This document shows, in pieces, positions 8,993 to 16,923 of a stretch of 64,000 nt of DNA. Under the pieces are notes generated by a model that did no database searches, had not been told where the DNA came from, and saw only the letters and a list, made by a program, of their open reading frames with translations. A program made the position numbers and the translations under genes. Each line of letters begins with the position of its first letter. Position 1 is the stretch's first letter. This DNA comes from Lachnospiraceae bacterium (lineage in GTDB: Bacteria > Bacillota > Clostridia > Lachnospirales > Lachnospiraceae): NCBI GenBank assembly GCA_910575775.1, contig CAJTEY010000008.1:82003-146002 (forward strand), in the 5' to 3' direction.

Positions 8993-9713
8993 AGCGATTG
9001 AAATACGGAATGTGTCGGCATCTTATGGAGACCATGAGGTGCTGCGCCAGATAGCCCTTGCCGTGGAAAAAGGAGAGTTTCTTGTGATAATCGGGCCTTC
9101 CGGGTGCGGAAAGACGACGCTTCTCAAGATGATAAACGGACTGGTGCAGCCTGTGGAAGGGGAAGTGCTTGTGGAGGGAGAACGGCTGTCGGCGTGTGAT
9201 CTGACAAGCCTGCGCAGAAGGATCGGCTATGCGGTACAGGGGGCGAAGCTGTTTCCGCATCTGACAGTGGAAGACAATATATGTTATGTTCCCGGCCTTG
9301 ACAAGAAGTTGTCGAAAGAGGACAGGCGTAAGCTCTCCGGGAAAATGCTGGAGCTGGTGGAGCTTCCGGCGGAACTGGCAAAGCGTTTCCCGAGGCAGCT
9401 TTCCGGCGGGCAGAAACAGCGCGTTGGGATTGCGAGGGCTATGGCGGCGTCCCCGGATATCCTGTTGATGGACGAGCCGTTCGGAGCGGTGGATGAAATT
9501 ACGAGGCGTGCGTTACAGGGGGAGCTTTTGGCTCTGCAGAAAAAAACGGGCATAACCATTGTGTTTATCACGCATGATATAGAGGAGGCATTTAAGCTGG
9601 GGAGCCGCATTCTGATTATGAAGGATGGGGTGATCTGGCAGGAAGGCAAAAAGGAGGAACTTTTACATGCGCCGAGGGACGGGTTTGTGAAACAGCTCAT
9701 CGGCGGTATGTGA
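8985..9713 (+). CDS. Osmoprotectant ABC transporter ATPase (OpuCA type)
   Basis: ATPase subunit, 242 residues. Walker [10 protein letters not shown] near residue 33, Q-loop YAVQGAKLFPH, signature LSGGQKQRVGIARAM, Walker B ILLMDEPFGAVDE and switch His in VFITHDIEEA. Unlike classical OpuCA or ProV it stops before any CBS domains, so CBS-type ionic-strength sensing is absent in this subunit. Start is TTG behind AGGAGGTACGGCA, overlapping the permease stop. Confidence 0.9.
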   Translation: MNKAIEIRNVSASYGDHEVLRQIALAVEKGEFLVIIGPSGCGKTTLLKMINGLVQPVEGEVLVEGERLSACDLTSLRRRIGYAVQGAKLFPHLTVEDNICYVPGLDKKLSKEDRRKLSGKMLELVELPAELAKRFPRQLSGGQKQRVGIARAMAASPDILLMDEPFGAVDEITRRALQGELLALQKKTGITIVFITHDIEEAFKLGSRILIMKDGVIWQEGKKEELLHAPRDGFVKQLIGGM

Positions 9714-9738
9714 GCAAAGTTACAGAATGGAGGAGAAG

Positions 9739-10635
9739 ATGAAAAGTACAAAAAAGAGAATGGCAGCGATTGTGTTGATGTGCATTGCGTGCGGGCTTTG
9801 TGCCTGTGGAAAGAAGGAACCGATCAAAATTGCGTCTAAACCTATGACGGAACAGTATATTTTGACGGAGATCATGGCACAGTTGATTGAGGACGGGACG
9901 GATTACGAGGTGGAGATTACCAAAGGTGTGGGAGGCGGTACGACAAATATTCATCCCGCGCTGGTGAAAGGGGAGTTCGATCTCTACCCGGAGTATACCA
10001 GATCGGCATGGTTAAATGTATTGAAAAAGGAAGAGATGGAGAAGGATGACGACAAGCTCTACGAGGAACTGCTGTCGGCGTATGACGAGCTTGGACTGAC
10101 ATGGACGGGACTGTATGGCTTTTCCAATACTTATGGGCTGGCAGTCAGACAAGATACGGCGAAACAGTACAGTCTTTCGACCTATTCGGATCTGGCGGCG
10201 GCTTCCGGGGAACTTACATTTGGCGGCAACCCGGATTATATTGAACTGGAGACGGGATATCCCCGACTTTGCGGAGCTTACGGTATGCAGTTTAAGAATA
10301 CGGTACAGATGGAAATCGCCCTGAAATACGAGGCGTTAAAAAACGAAGAGGTGGATGTCATCAACGCTTTCACAACGGATGCGCAGCTTGCGGCCAACAA
10401 TCTCGTATTGCTCACGGATGATCAGGTGTTTTTTGAGACCTATGACGCGGGAACGATTGTGAGGAAGGATGCGCTGGAAAAATACCCGGAGCTTCGGGGT
10501 ATTCTGGAGAAAATGAACGGGCTCATTACTGAGGACGAGATGCAGCAGATGAATTATGAGGTGGAAGCAAACGGCAGGGAGGACAGGGACGTGGCGAGGG
10601 AGTTCCTGGAGAACAAGGGACTGCTCGGACACTGA
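9739..10635 (+). CDS. Osmoprotectant-binding lipoprotein (OpuCC/OpuBC type)
   Basis: Substrate-binding protein, 298 residues, with signal peptide and lipobox GLCAC. Mature region begins IKIASKPMTEQYILTEIMAQL, the usual start of the OpuAC/QbtF family, and includes GGGTTNIHPALVKGEFDLYPEYT and the late block DVINAFTTDAQL. The ATG at 9739 has GGAGGAG just upstream; a start at 9727 would overlap that site. Third gene of the permease-ATPase-binding protein operon; here binding protein and permease are separate polypeptides, not fused. Confidence 0.9.
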   Translation: MKSTKKRMAAIVLMCIACGLCACGKKEPIKIASKPMTEQYILTEIMAQLIEDGTDYEVEITKGVGGGTTNIHPALVKGEFDLYPEYTRSAWLNVLKKEEMEKDDDKLYEELLSAYDELGLTWTGLYGFSNTYGLAVRQDTAKQYSLSTYSDLAAASGELTFGGNPDYIELETGYPRLCGAYGMQFKNTVQMEIALKYEALKNEEVDVINAFTTDAQLAANNLVLLTDDQVFFETYDAGTIVRKDALEKYPELRGILEKMNGLITEDEMQQMNYEVEANGREDRDVAREFLENKGLLGH

Positions 10636-10691
10636 CGGCCTGACGGGATGGTACAGAGGCGGAAGAGATGCTTTGTGGGAAGGGAGTAGGA

Positions 10692-11327
10692 ATGCAGGAG
10701 CGTACAAGAAGAATCTGGATGACAATATGCGGGGTGCTGATCTGTGGGTTCAGCGTCGGGATGTTCAATTTCTCGGCGCTGGGCCTTGATCCGTTTCAGG
10801 TGTTTACGCACGGTATTTTCAAGATACTGCCGGCGGGAGCGCCAGGCTTCGGCACGGTGTATGCTGCGATCAATCTGCTGATGCTGATCGTGATTTTCCT
10901 GGCGGACAAAAAGAAGATCGGGCTTGGCACGGTGATCAATATTTTCCTGCTGGGCTATGTGGTGGAGTACTCCTCCCTGCTTTTTGAAAAAATGATTTCG
11001 GAACCGTCTTTTGTTGTGCGGTTTGTGTTTTTAATCCTTGGCATTGTGATTATGTGCTTTTCCTCCGCCCTCTATTTCACGGCGGATATGGGCGTGTCTA
11101 CATACGATGCCGTGTCTCTGATCCTCTCGGAAAAGAAACAGTGGAAATTTCAGTTTTGCCGGATATCTTCAGATTTATTCTGCACTATTGTAGGGTTTAT
11201 TTTCGGTGCGACTGTGGGGATTGGCACGGTCGTAACGGCATTTTTTATGGGGCCGCTCATCGCGTTCTTTAACAGGACGGTGGCGGAACCGATGCGGTAT
11301 GGGAAGAAAAAAGGAAATAATGCTTGA
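10692..11327 (+). CDS. YczE/YyaS/YitT-like integral membrane protein
   Basis: About 211 residues with five predicted membrane helices. N-terminal GVLICGFSVGMFNFSALGLDPF and later TADMGVSTYDAVSLIL match the YczE/YyaS/YitT family, in which a GhDP/GvspyDa-type half repeats twice. Function in the family is largely unknown; B. subtilis YczE influences surfactin/Sfp-dependent synthesis. The ATG at 10692 follows GGGAGTAGG. It trails the osmoprotectant operon by 56 bases and may be co-transcribed, without clear functional link. Confidence 0.75.
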   Translation: MQERTRRIWMTICGVLICGFSVGMFNFSALGLDPFQVFTHGIFKILPAGAPGFGTVYAAINLLMLIVIFLADKKKIGLGTVINIFLLGYVVEYSSLLFEKMISEPSFVVRFVFLILGIVIMCFSSALYFTADMGVSTYDAVSLILSEKKQWKFQFCRISSDLFCTIVGFIFGATVGIGTVVTAFFMGPLIAFFNRTVAEPMRYGKKKGNNA

Positions 11328-11462
11328 CTTTTGTAATCAACATTGCCAAGAATTTTGTATAGCAATGACATTCTAACGGGAAAACGCTCAAACAATCTTA
11401 TTTTCTATGTGACGCTTTTATGGTGTCCTATCTGTTTTAGAATCCTTGCTTATATTCAATGA

Positions 11463-12005
11463 TTGGACAGGCGGGAGGAAACGTTTACACAGTATTTGTC
11501 GGAATCTTTTGCGGGAGATGAAGGCTGCATTGAAGTGGTGGTAAGGACATACAATATCAACTATGGACATAACGGGGAATTGCTTGAAAAGTGTCCGACG
11601 CTAAATGGTTATGCAAAGTTTGTATCTATGGTCAGAGAAAATCTGGAGATGATGGAACTGCCAAAAGCGGTGGAACATGCGGTGACAGAATGCATTCGGC
11701 AGGATATTCTGAAAGATTTTCTTGTGGCGCAGAGAAACGAGGTGGTTGCAATGTCGATTTATGAGTATAACGAAGAATATGCGATGCGGGTGACCTATGA
11801 GGACGGAGAAACTGCGGGTTATATGCGGGGAAAAAAAGAAGGAAAGGAAGAAGGGAAGGAAGAAGGAAGAGGACAGAACTTGATACATAACATTGAAGCG
11901 GCTATGAAGAACTTTGGGATTAGTCTGGAAAAAGCGTGCGCCGGACTGGATGTCACTGTGGAGGAATATCAGCGTGTGAAAGCACAAAATGTTCGGACAG
12001 ATTAA
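11463..12005 (+). pseudogene. C-terminal fragment of an Rpn-type PD-(D/E)XK nuclease/transposase
   Basis: 180 residues, opening directly after a stop codon with no good start. The sequence VVVRTYNINYGHNGELLEKCPTL and the region up to MSIYEYNEEYAMR match the second half of Rpn (recombination-promoting nuclease, PD-(D/E)XK transposase) proteins of Clostridia, which are about 280-320 residues. The N-terminal nuclease core is missing. A lysine/glutamate-rich low-complexity stretch (GKKEGKEEGKEEGR) precedes a short C-terminal helix, also typical of the family. Probably an inactive relic; expression from a TTG start cannot be excluded. Confidence 0.65.
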
Positions 12006-12191
12006 AAGGCGGCGTGCTTTTATGCGTCACAGGCAAGGGAACTCTGGTATGGGGAATACTCATTTCAGGGTTCTTTTTTCGCCTTCTGGTTGAGCTTTCA
12101 CCTGTGTTTCAACATACGGGTTATTGTGGAACCAAAGGTATCTTGTTATGATTAGAAACAACAGGGCAGATACAGATGGGAGGAAAGGAAT

Positions 12192-13034
12192 TTGAGTGAC
12201 AATATAGGAACGATTATAATGAAAAAGAGGAAGCAGTTGGGCTACACCCAGCAGAAGATTGCCGATTGTCTGAACGTCTCCTTTCAGGCGGTCTCCAAGT
12301 GGGAGAACGGCACGGCATACCCGGACATCAGCCTTTTGCCGCAGCTTGCGCATATTCTGGGCACGACGACGGATACCCTCTTAGGGTACAGCGCTGCGCC
12401 CGTGACAGACTATGAAAAACGGTATGGGAATGAGGCATATTACTGGGGGCTGCAGCCAAACGAGCTGTGCTATGAGATTATGAAAATCAAGCCGCCCGTA
12501 AAACCTTACCGGGTTCTGGAGATCGGCTGCGGGGAGGGGAAGGATGCGGTTTTTCTTGCAAAAAACGGCTATCTTGTTACTGCCTTCGACGCCGCACAGA
12601 CAGGGATTGACAAGGCGCGCAGTCTGGCAAAGCGGCACGGGGTACAGATTGATTTCTTTCAGGCGGATGTGCTGGATTACAGACCAGACACTTCCTTCGA
12701 CATTGTGTTTTCCAGCGGGGTACTCCACTATATCCCGAGAAAGCTGCGGGGAGAAGTGATTTCCAGCCTCAAGGAACACACGACAGCCGGAGGCATCCAT
12801 GCGGTCAATGTCTTTGTGGATAAGCCATTTATTGATCCTGCGCCGGACCGGGAGCCGATAGAGGTCGAGCGGGGCAGCTGGCGTTCCGGGGAACTGCAGG
12901 GGCTGTACCATGACTGGCTCTTTCATGCCGGTGACGAAATCATATTTGACTGCGATAGCGGCGGCGTGCCCCACCAGCACTGTATGGATATTCTGATCGC
13001 GGAGAAAATGGATGTCAAACCGGGGAGAGTGTGA
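12192..13034 (+). CDS. XRE helix-turn-helix fused to a SAM methyltransferase
   Basis: 280 residues in two parts. Residues 1-65 are an XRE DNA-binding domain (YTQQKIADCLNVSFQAVSKWE). Residues about 95-270 are a class I SAM-dependent methyltransferase: motif I VLEIGCGEGKDAVFLAKNG, acidic residue after beta-2 in VTAFDAA, and FDIVFSSGVLHYI (motif IV region). The start is TTG seven bases after GGAGGAAAGG; the first ATG would cut into the HTH. Similar HTH-TehB/Tellurite-type fusions exist in Firmicutes. It could be a regulator that uses the methyltransferase fold as a sensor, or a true enzyme; substrate unknown. Confidence 0.82.
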   Translation: MSDNIGTIIMKKRKQLGYTQQKIADCLNVSFQAVSKWENGTAYPDISLLPQLAHILGTTTDTLLGYSAAPVTDYEKRYGNEAYYWGLQPNELCYEIMKIKPPVKPYRVLEIGCGEGKDAVFLAKNGYLVTAFDAAQTGIDKARSLAKRHGVQIDFFQADVLDYRPDTSFDIVFSSGVLHYIPRKLRGEVISSLKEHTTAGGIHAVNVFVDKPFIDPAPDREPIEVERGSWRSGELQGLYHDWLFHAGDEIIFDCDSGGVPHQHCMDILIAEKMDVKPGRV

Positions 13035-13069
13035 TATACTTACCATAAAAAAGGAAAGGCGGCAAGCAT

Positions 13070-13903
13070 ATGAACCCTGTATATGATAAACTCTTAAAAT
13101 GTTATGACTGCTACAAAGCAAAGATTGACTTCGAGCCGAAGGTGGCTGTGGTATTAGGTTCGGGGCTTGGCAATTTCGCGAAGGTGGTGGATGTGAAGGC
13201 GGAACTTCCCTACAGTGAGATCGAGGGCTTTCCCGTATCCACCGTGCCGGGACATGCCGGGAAGTTTATTTTCGGCTACATCCATGAAGTGCCCGTTGTC
13301 TTGATGCAGGGACGGGTGCACTATTACGAGGGATATCCGATCACGGACGTGGTATTGCCTGCCCGTTTGATGAAGATGATGGGGGCAGAGGTGCTTTTTC
13401 TGACGAATGCTTCCGGCGGGATCAACCCGGCGTTCCATGCGGGCAGTCTGATGCTGATTCAGGATCATATTTCCCTGTTTGCGCCGAATCCGCTGATCGG
13501 ACCGAATATTGAGGAGCTGGGCACCCGGTTCCCGGATATGTCCCACGTTTACGACGAGGAACTGCAGGGGATTATCAGGAAGACGGCAAAGGAGAACGAG
13601 ATCGAATTGTTTGAGGGTGTGTATGCGCAGCTTACGGGGCCTTCCTTTGAGTCTCCCGCCGAGATTCAGATGCTCTATAAGATGGGAGCCAGCGCGGTCG
13701 GCATGAGCACTGTTGTGGAGGCGATCGCGGCGAACCATATGGGCATGAAGATCTGCGGCGTGTCCTGCGTCAGCAATCTGGCGGCAGGGATGAACAGCGC
13801 GCCCTTGACCCACGAGGAGGTGCAGGAGGCGGCGAACGCGGTGGCGCCCAAGTTTGAGAAGCTGTTGGTGGAGTCGATCACGAAGTTTAAGGCGTTTATT
13901 TGA
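13070..13903 (+). CDS. punA: Purine nucleoside phosphorylase (family 2)
   Basis: Phosphorolysis of inosine, guanosine and deoxy forms to base plus ribose-1-phosphate. 277 residues, the length of trimeric PNP. Family motifs: VVLGSGLGNFA near 26, STVPGHAGKF near 60, MQGRVHYYEGY near 85, FLTNASGGINP near 112 and the substrate region AVGMSTVVEAIAANHMG near 205. Start ATG behind AGGAAAGG. Followed at 70 bases by cytidine deaminase, forming a nucleoside salvage pair. Confidence 0.94.
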   Translation: MNPVYDKLLKCYDCYKAKIDFEPKVAVVLGSGLGNFAKVVDVKAELPYSEIEGFPVSTVPGHAGKFIFGYIHEVPVVLMQGRVHYYEGYPITDVVLPARLMKMMGAEVLFLTNASGGINPAFHAGSLMLIQDHISLFAPNPLIGPNIEELGTRFPDMSHVYDEELQGIIRKTAKENEIELFEGVYAQLTGPSFESPAEIQMLYKMGASAVGMSTVVEAIAANHMGMKICGVSCVSNLAAGMNSAPLTHEEVQEAANAVAPKFEKLLVESITKFKAFI

Positions 13904-13973
13904 CGTTTCGGAATATGGTATCATTTGAGTATCAAAAAGGAATGGTTAATTGGAGATTTTGCAGAGCGGAAAC

Positions 13974-14450
13974 ATGGGTGTCAGCATGAAAGAGAGCGAA
14001 AATTTGACAGCAGACAGCATACGCGAATTGATTAAGGCGGCGATCGAGGCGAGAAGGAAATCCTACTCGCCTTATTCCCATTATCAGGTGGGGGCGGCGC
14101 TGCTTACGGCAGACGGGCAGATTGTCACAGGATGCAATATCGAGAATGCGGCTTACGGACCGAGCAACTGTGCCGAGCGGACGGCGTTTTTTAAGGCGGT
14201 CAACGAGGGAATGCGGGAGTTTACGGCGATTGCCATTGTAGGAAGTCCCGAGGGGGAGGAGCTGACGCAGTATGCCTACCCCTGTGGTGTGTGCAGGCAG
14301 GTAATGAGGGAGTTTTGCGAGCCGGAACGCTTTCGGATTATCGTGGCGAAATCGGAGGAGGACTATCGCGTGATGACGCTGGCGGCGCTTCTTCCCGAGA
14401 GCTTTGGACCGGAGAACCTGCGCGATGGCAATGAGCAGTGCCAAAGGTGA
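13974..14450 (+). CDS. cdd: Cytidine deaminase
   Basis: Zinc hydrolase that deaminates cytidine and deoxycytidine to uridine forms. Contains NIENAAYGPSNCAERTAFF with the catalytic Glu and zinc Cys, and PCGVCRQVMREF with the other two zinc cysteines. The core enzyme is about 130 residues; this gene gives 158 from ATG 13974 (GAGCGGA upstream) or 154 from ATG 13986, with a short extra N-terminal extension. Works with the phosphorylase just upstream in pyrimidine/purine salvage. Confidence 0.92.
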   Translation: MGVSMKESENLTADSIRELIKAAIEARRKSYSPYSHYQVGAALLTADGQIVTGCNIENAAYGPSNCAERTAFFKAVNEGMREFTAIAIVGSPEGEELTQYAYPCGVCRQVMREFCEPERFRIIVAKSEEDYRVMTLAALLPESFGPENLRDGNEQCQR

Positions 14451-14620
14451 CAGAGACAAACCGACTGTTTGCAGGCGGACTTGGCTGTGCCATCTTTGAT
14501 AGGGCGGTGCTAAGCGCCAGTGGCGCTTGTCCGGCACGGAACGGAGCGTAGACAGCCCGCGAGCGAGGAAAGGCGCAGGCTTTTCGGGCTGCACTGCAAA
14601 CGAGAGTAGGAGACGTATTC
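14451..14620. other. GC-rich spacer with palindrome
   Basis: 170 bases without a credible gene. Holds a perfect hairpin AGCGCC-agt-GGCGCT near 14515-14529 and a GCGAGCGAGGAAAGGCG-type purine-rich run. May separate the cytidine deaminase and hydrolase transcripts; no T tract is present. Confidence 0.4.
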
Positions 14621-15475
14621 ATGTTACTGCAAAGAGAATACCGTACACGCTGCGGTGTGATTCATTACTGGATCAGGAAAGAGAAGGGCGCGAAAGTGAC
14701 GCTTGTTTTTCTGCCCGGACTGACTGCGGATCATCACCTGTTTGATAAGCAGATAGCATATTTTGAGGGAAAATACAGCGTGTTTGTCTGGGATGCGCCG
14801 GGACACGCCGCCTCGTGGCCGTTTGATTTCACGTTTGATCTGTTCGACAAGGCGAAGTGGCTGGATGAAATGCTGTCGGCGGAAGGGCTGGGACACCCCC
14901 TTATCATCGGGCAGTCGATGGGCGGATATGTGGGACAGGCATATGCGCAGTTGTTTCCTGAAAAGCTGAAGGGGTTTGTCTCGATTGATTCGGCGCCTCT
15001 ACAGAGAAGATATGTGACGGCGGCGGAGATATGGATGCTAAAGAGGATGGAGCCGGTTTATTGCTATTATCCTTGGAAGTGGCTGTTAAGGTCGGGGTCA
15101 AAAGGAGTCGCCGTTTCGGCATACGGAAAAAAACTGATGCATGACATCATGAAAGGGTATGAGGGACAGCAGGAAAGATATGCAAAACTGGCAGGTCATG
15201 GATTCCGTATTCTGGCGGAGGCGATGGAAAGAGATTTGCCTGATCGGATTGCCTGCCCTGCGCTTTTGCTTTGTGGGGAAAAGGATCATGCCGGTTCTTG
15301 TATCAGATATAACAAGGCATGGCATAAAAATACCGGAATCAGACTGGAATGGATCAAAAACGCCGGACACAATTCGAATACGGATGCCCCGGAAACGGTA
15401 AATCGTCTGATAGAAGAACATGTGATACGGTGTGAAGCGGAAATGGCGCCTGAGAATAAGGAGGAGAAAAGCTGA
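14621..15475 (+). CDS. Alpha/beta-fold hydrolase
   Basis: 284 residues. Oxyanion region LPGLTADHHLF near 27, WDAPGHAAS near 56, nucleophile elbow GQSMGGYVGQ with Ser near residue 98, late acid in LLCGEKDHAGS and catalytic His in NAGHNSN near 253. This is a complete catalytic triad of an esterase/lipase-type hydrolase; the substrate cannot be told. Start behind AGGAGACG. Three bases separate it from the amidohydrolase gene, so the two are very likely one operon. Confidence 0.85.
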   Translation: MLLQREYRTRCGVIHYWIRKEKGAKVTLVFLPGLTADHHLFDKQIAYFEGKYSVFVWDAPGHAASWPFDFTFDLFDKAKWLDEMLSAEGLGHPLIIGQSMGGYVGQAYAQLFPEKLKGFVSIDSAPLQRRYVTAAEIWMLKRMEPVYCYYPWKWLLRSGSKGVAVSAYGKKLMHDIMKGYEGQQERYAKLAGHGFRILAEAMERDLPDRIACPALLLCGEKDHAGSCIRYNKAWHKNTGIRLEWIKNAGHNSNTDAPETVNRLIEEHVIRCEAEMAPENKEEKS

Positions 15476-15478
15476 GTT

Positions 15479-16783
15479 ATGAACTACAGATTTTACCATG
15501 CAAAAATCCTGACAATGGAAACGACAGCTATCATGGAAGGCGAGCTCTGGGTGCAGGATGACAAAATTCTTTATGTGGGAGAGGGCGGTGACGCGGCGGC
15601 AATCTGCCAGTCTCTTTCCATCGAAAGCATTCTCTGGGACAGGGAGATTGACTGCGGCGGCAATCTTTTGATGCCAGGATTTAAGGATGCGCACACTCAC
15701 TCGGCAATGACGTTTCTGCGCTCCTATGCAGACGACCTGCCGCTGCAGGACTGGCTGTTTAAGCAGGTATTCCCGATGGAAGCAAAGCTTGACGGGGAGA
15801 TGATTTACCATCTCACGAAGCTGGCGGTATTGGAGTATCTGACCAGCGGCATTACATCCATTTTCGATATGTACCTGACCCCGGAGACGACGGCGAGAGC
15901 CTGTGTGGAGATGGGAATGCGCTGTGTGCAGGTCAGCGGTATCAGCGGACAGGATAACTTTGAACAATCCCTCAGACAGATGGAAGAACGGTATCATACG
16001 CTGAATGAGTTGGATCCGCTGCATTCCTACTTTATCGGTTTTCATGCGGAATATACCTGCTCGAAGACACTTTTGGAACAGGTGGCGGCTATGGCACACA
16101 AGTACAAGGCGCCGGTATTTACGCACTTGTCCGAGACGAAGGCGGAGGTGGACGGCTGTAAGGAGCGTTACGGCATGTCTCCCGTGAAGCTGTTAGATTC
16201 CCTTGGCATGTTCGATTATGGCGGGGGCGGCTACCACTGTGTCTGGCTGGATGAAGAAGATATGGACATTTTTGCGAAACGGGGTTTAAGCGTGGTGACG
16301 AATCCCGGTTCCAATACGAAACTGGCAAGCGGCATCGCGCCGATTTCTGCGTATCTGAAACGGGGCATTAACGTGACGATCGGCACGGACGGTCCGGCAA
16401 GCAACAACTGTCTGGATATGTTCCGTGAAATGTTTTTGGTTACGGGGCTTGCGAAGTTAAAAGAGCAGGACGCGGCGGCTGTGGACGCGCTGGAGGTTTT
16501 GAAGATGGCTACGGTAAACGGCGCGAAAGCCATGAGTCTGCTGGATACGGACGTGCTTGCGGCGGGAAAACAGGCGGATGTGATTATGATCGATTTACAT
16601 CAGCCAAATATGCAGCCCCTCAATCACATTCCAAAAAATATCGTATACAGCGGCAGCAAGCAGAATGTGAAAATGACGATGATCCGGGGACGGATTTTGT
16701 ATGAGAACGGACGGTTTGCGAATAAGATAGATGAAAAAGAGATTTACGGAAAGGCGAATGAGATAATAGACAGTCTCAGATAA
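15479..16783 (+). CDS. Amidohydrolase, MTA/SAH (adenosine-type) deaminase family
   Basis: Metal-dependent deaminase, 434 residues. Metal motif DAHTHSAMTF (HxH) near 71, metal His in HLSETKAE near 213, GYHCVWLDEED near 250, and the metal Asp in IGTDGPASNN near 301. This layout matches the MtaD/SsnA group, which deaminates 5-methylthioadenosine or S-adenosylhomocysteine, though some members act on guanine or chlorohydrolase substrates. The context of nucleoside salvage genes supports a purine-derived substrate. AGGAGAAAAGC precedes the ATG. Confidence 0.82.
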   Translation: MNYRFYHAKILTMETTAIMEGELWVQDDKILYVGEGGDAAAICQSLSIESILWDREIDCGGNLLMPGFKDAHTHSAMTFLRSYADDLPLQDWLFKQVFPMEAKLDGEMIYHLTKLAVLEYLTSGITSIFDMYLTPETTARACVEMGMRCVQVSGISGQDNFEQSLRQMEERYHTLNELDPLHSYFIGFHAEYTCSKTLLEQVAAMAHKYKAPVFTHLSETKAEVDGCKERYGMSPVKLLDSLGMFDYGGGGYHCVWLDEEDMDIFAKRGLSVVTNPGSNTKLASGIAPISAYLKRGINVTIGTDGPASNNCLDMFREMFLVTGLAKLKEQDAAAVDALEVLKMATVNGAKAMSLLDTDVLAAGKQADVIMIDLHQPNMQPLNHIPKNIVYSGSKQNVKMTMIRGRILYENGRFANKIDEKEIYGKANEIIDSLR

Positions 16784-16796
16784 AAGCGGGAGAAGA

Positions 16797-16897
16797 ACTT
16801 CTAATCACTCGCAGCAAAGGCTGCTTCGCAAAGAAATTTCACATTTGCTTTGCAAATCACTCTCACGCAGGAGAATGCCTGAAATACGGCATTCTCC
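16797..16897 (+). repeat. Palindromic repeat, copy d, with small palindromes
   Basis: The spacer contains ATTTGC-ttt-GCAAAT and a GCAGC...GCTGC stem, then CTCTCACGC and the family hairpin GGAGAATGCC (16870-16879) / GGCATTCTCC (16888-16897), perfect over ten pairs with loop tgaaatac. The GCGGGAG at 16788 could pair with CTCACGC before the hairpin, giving the same outer-arm plus terminal-hairpin plan as copies c, e and f. Confidence 0.75.
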
Positions 16898-16923
16898 GCT
16901 TGATTTCGATTCATGGAGGGTAA

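Noticed and set aside
12381..13121. Long minus-strand frame opposite the HTH-methyltransferase gene
   Set aside because: Shadow of a gene with clear motifs on the other strand; no family features.
15098..16126. 342-codon minus-strand frame across the hydrolase and amidohydrolase genes
   Set aside because: Antisense to two enzymes with complete active-site motifs.
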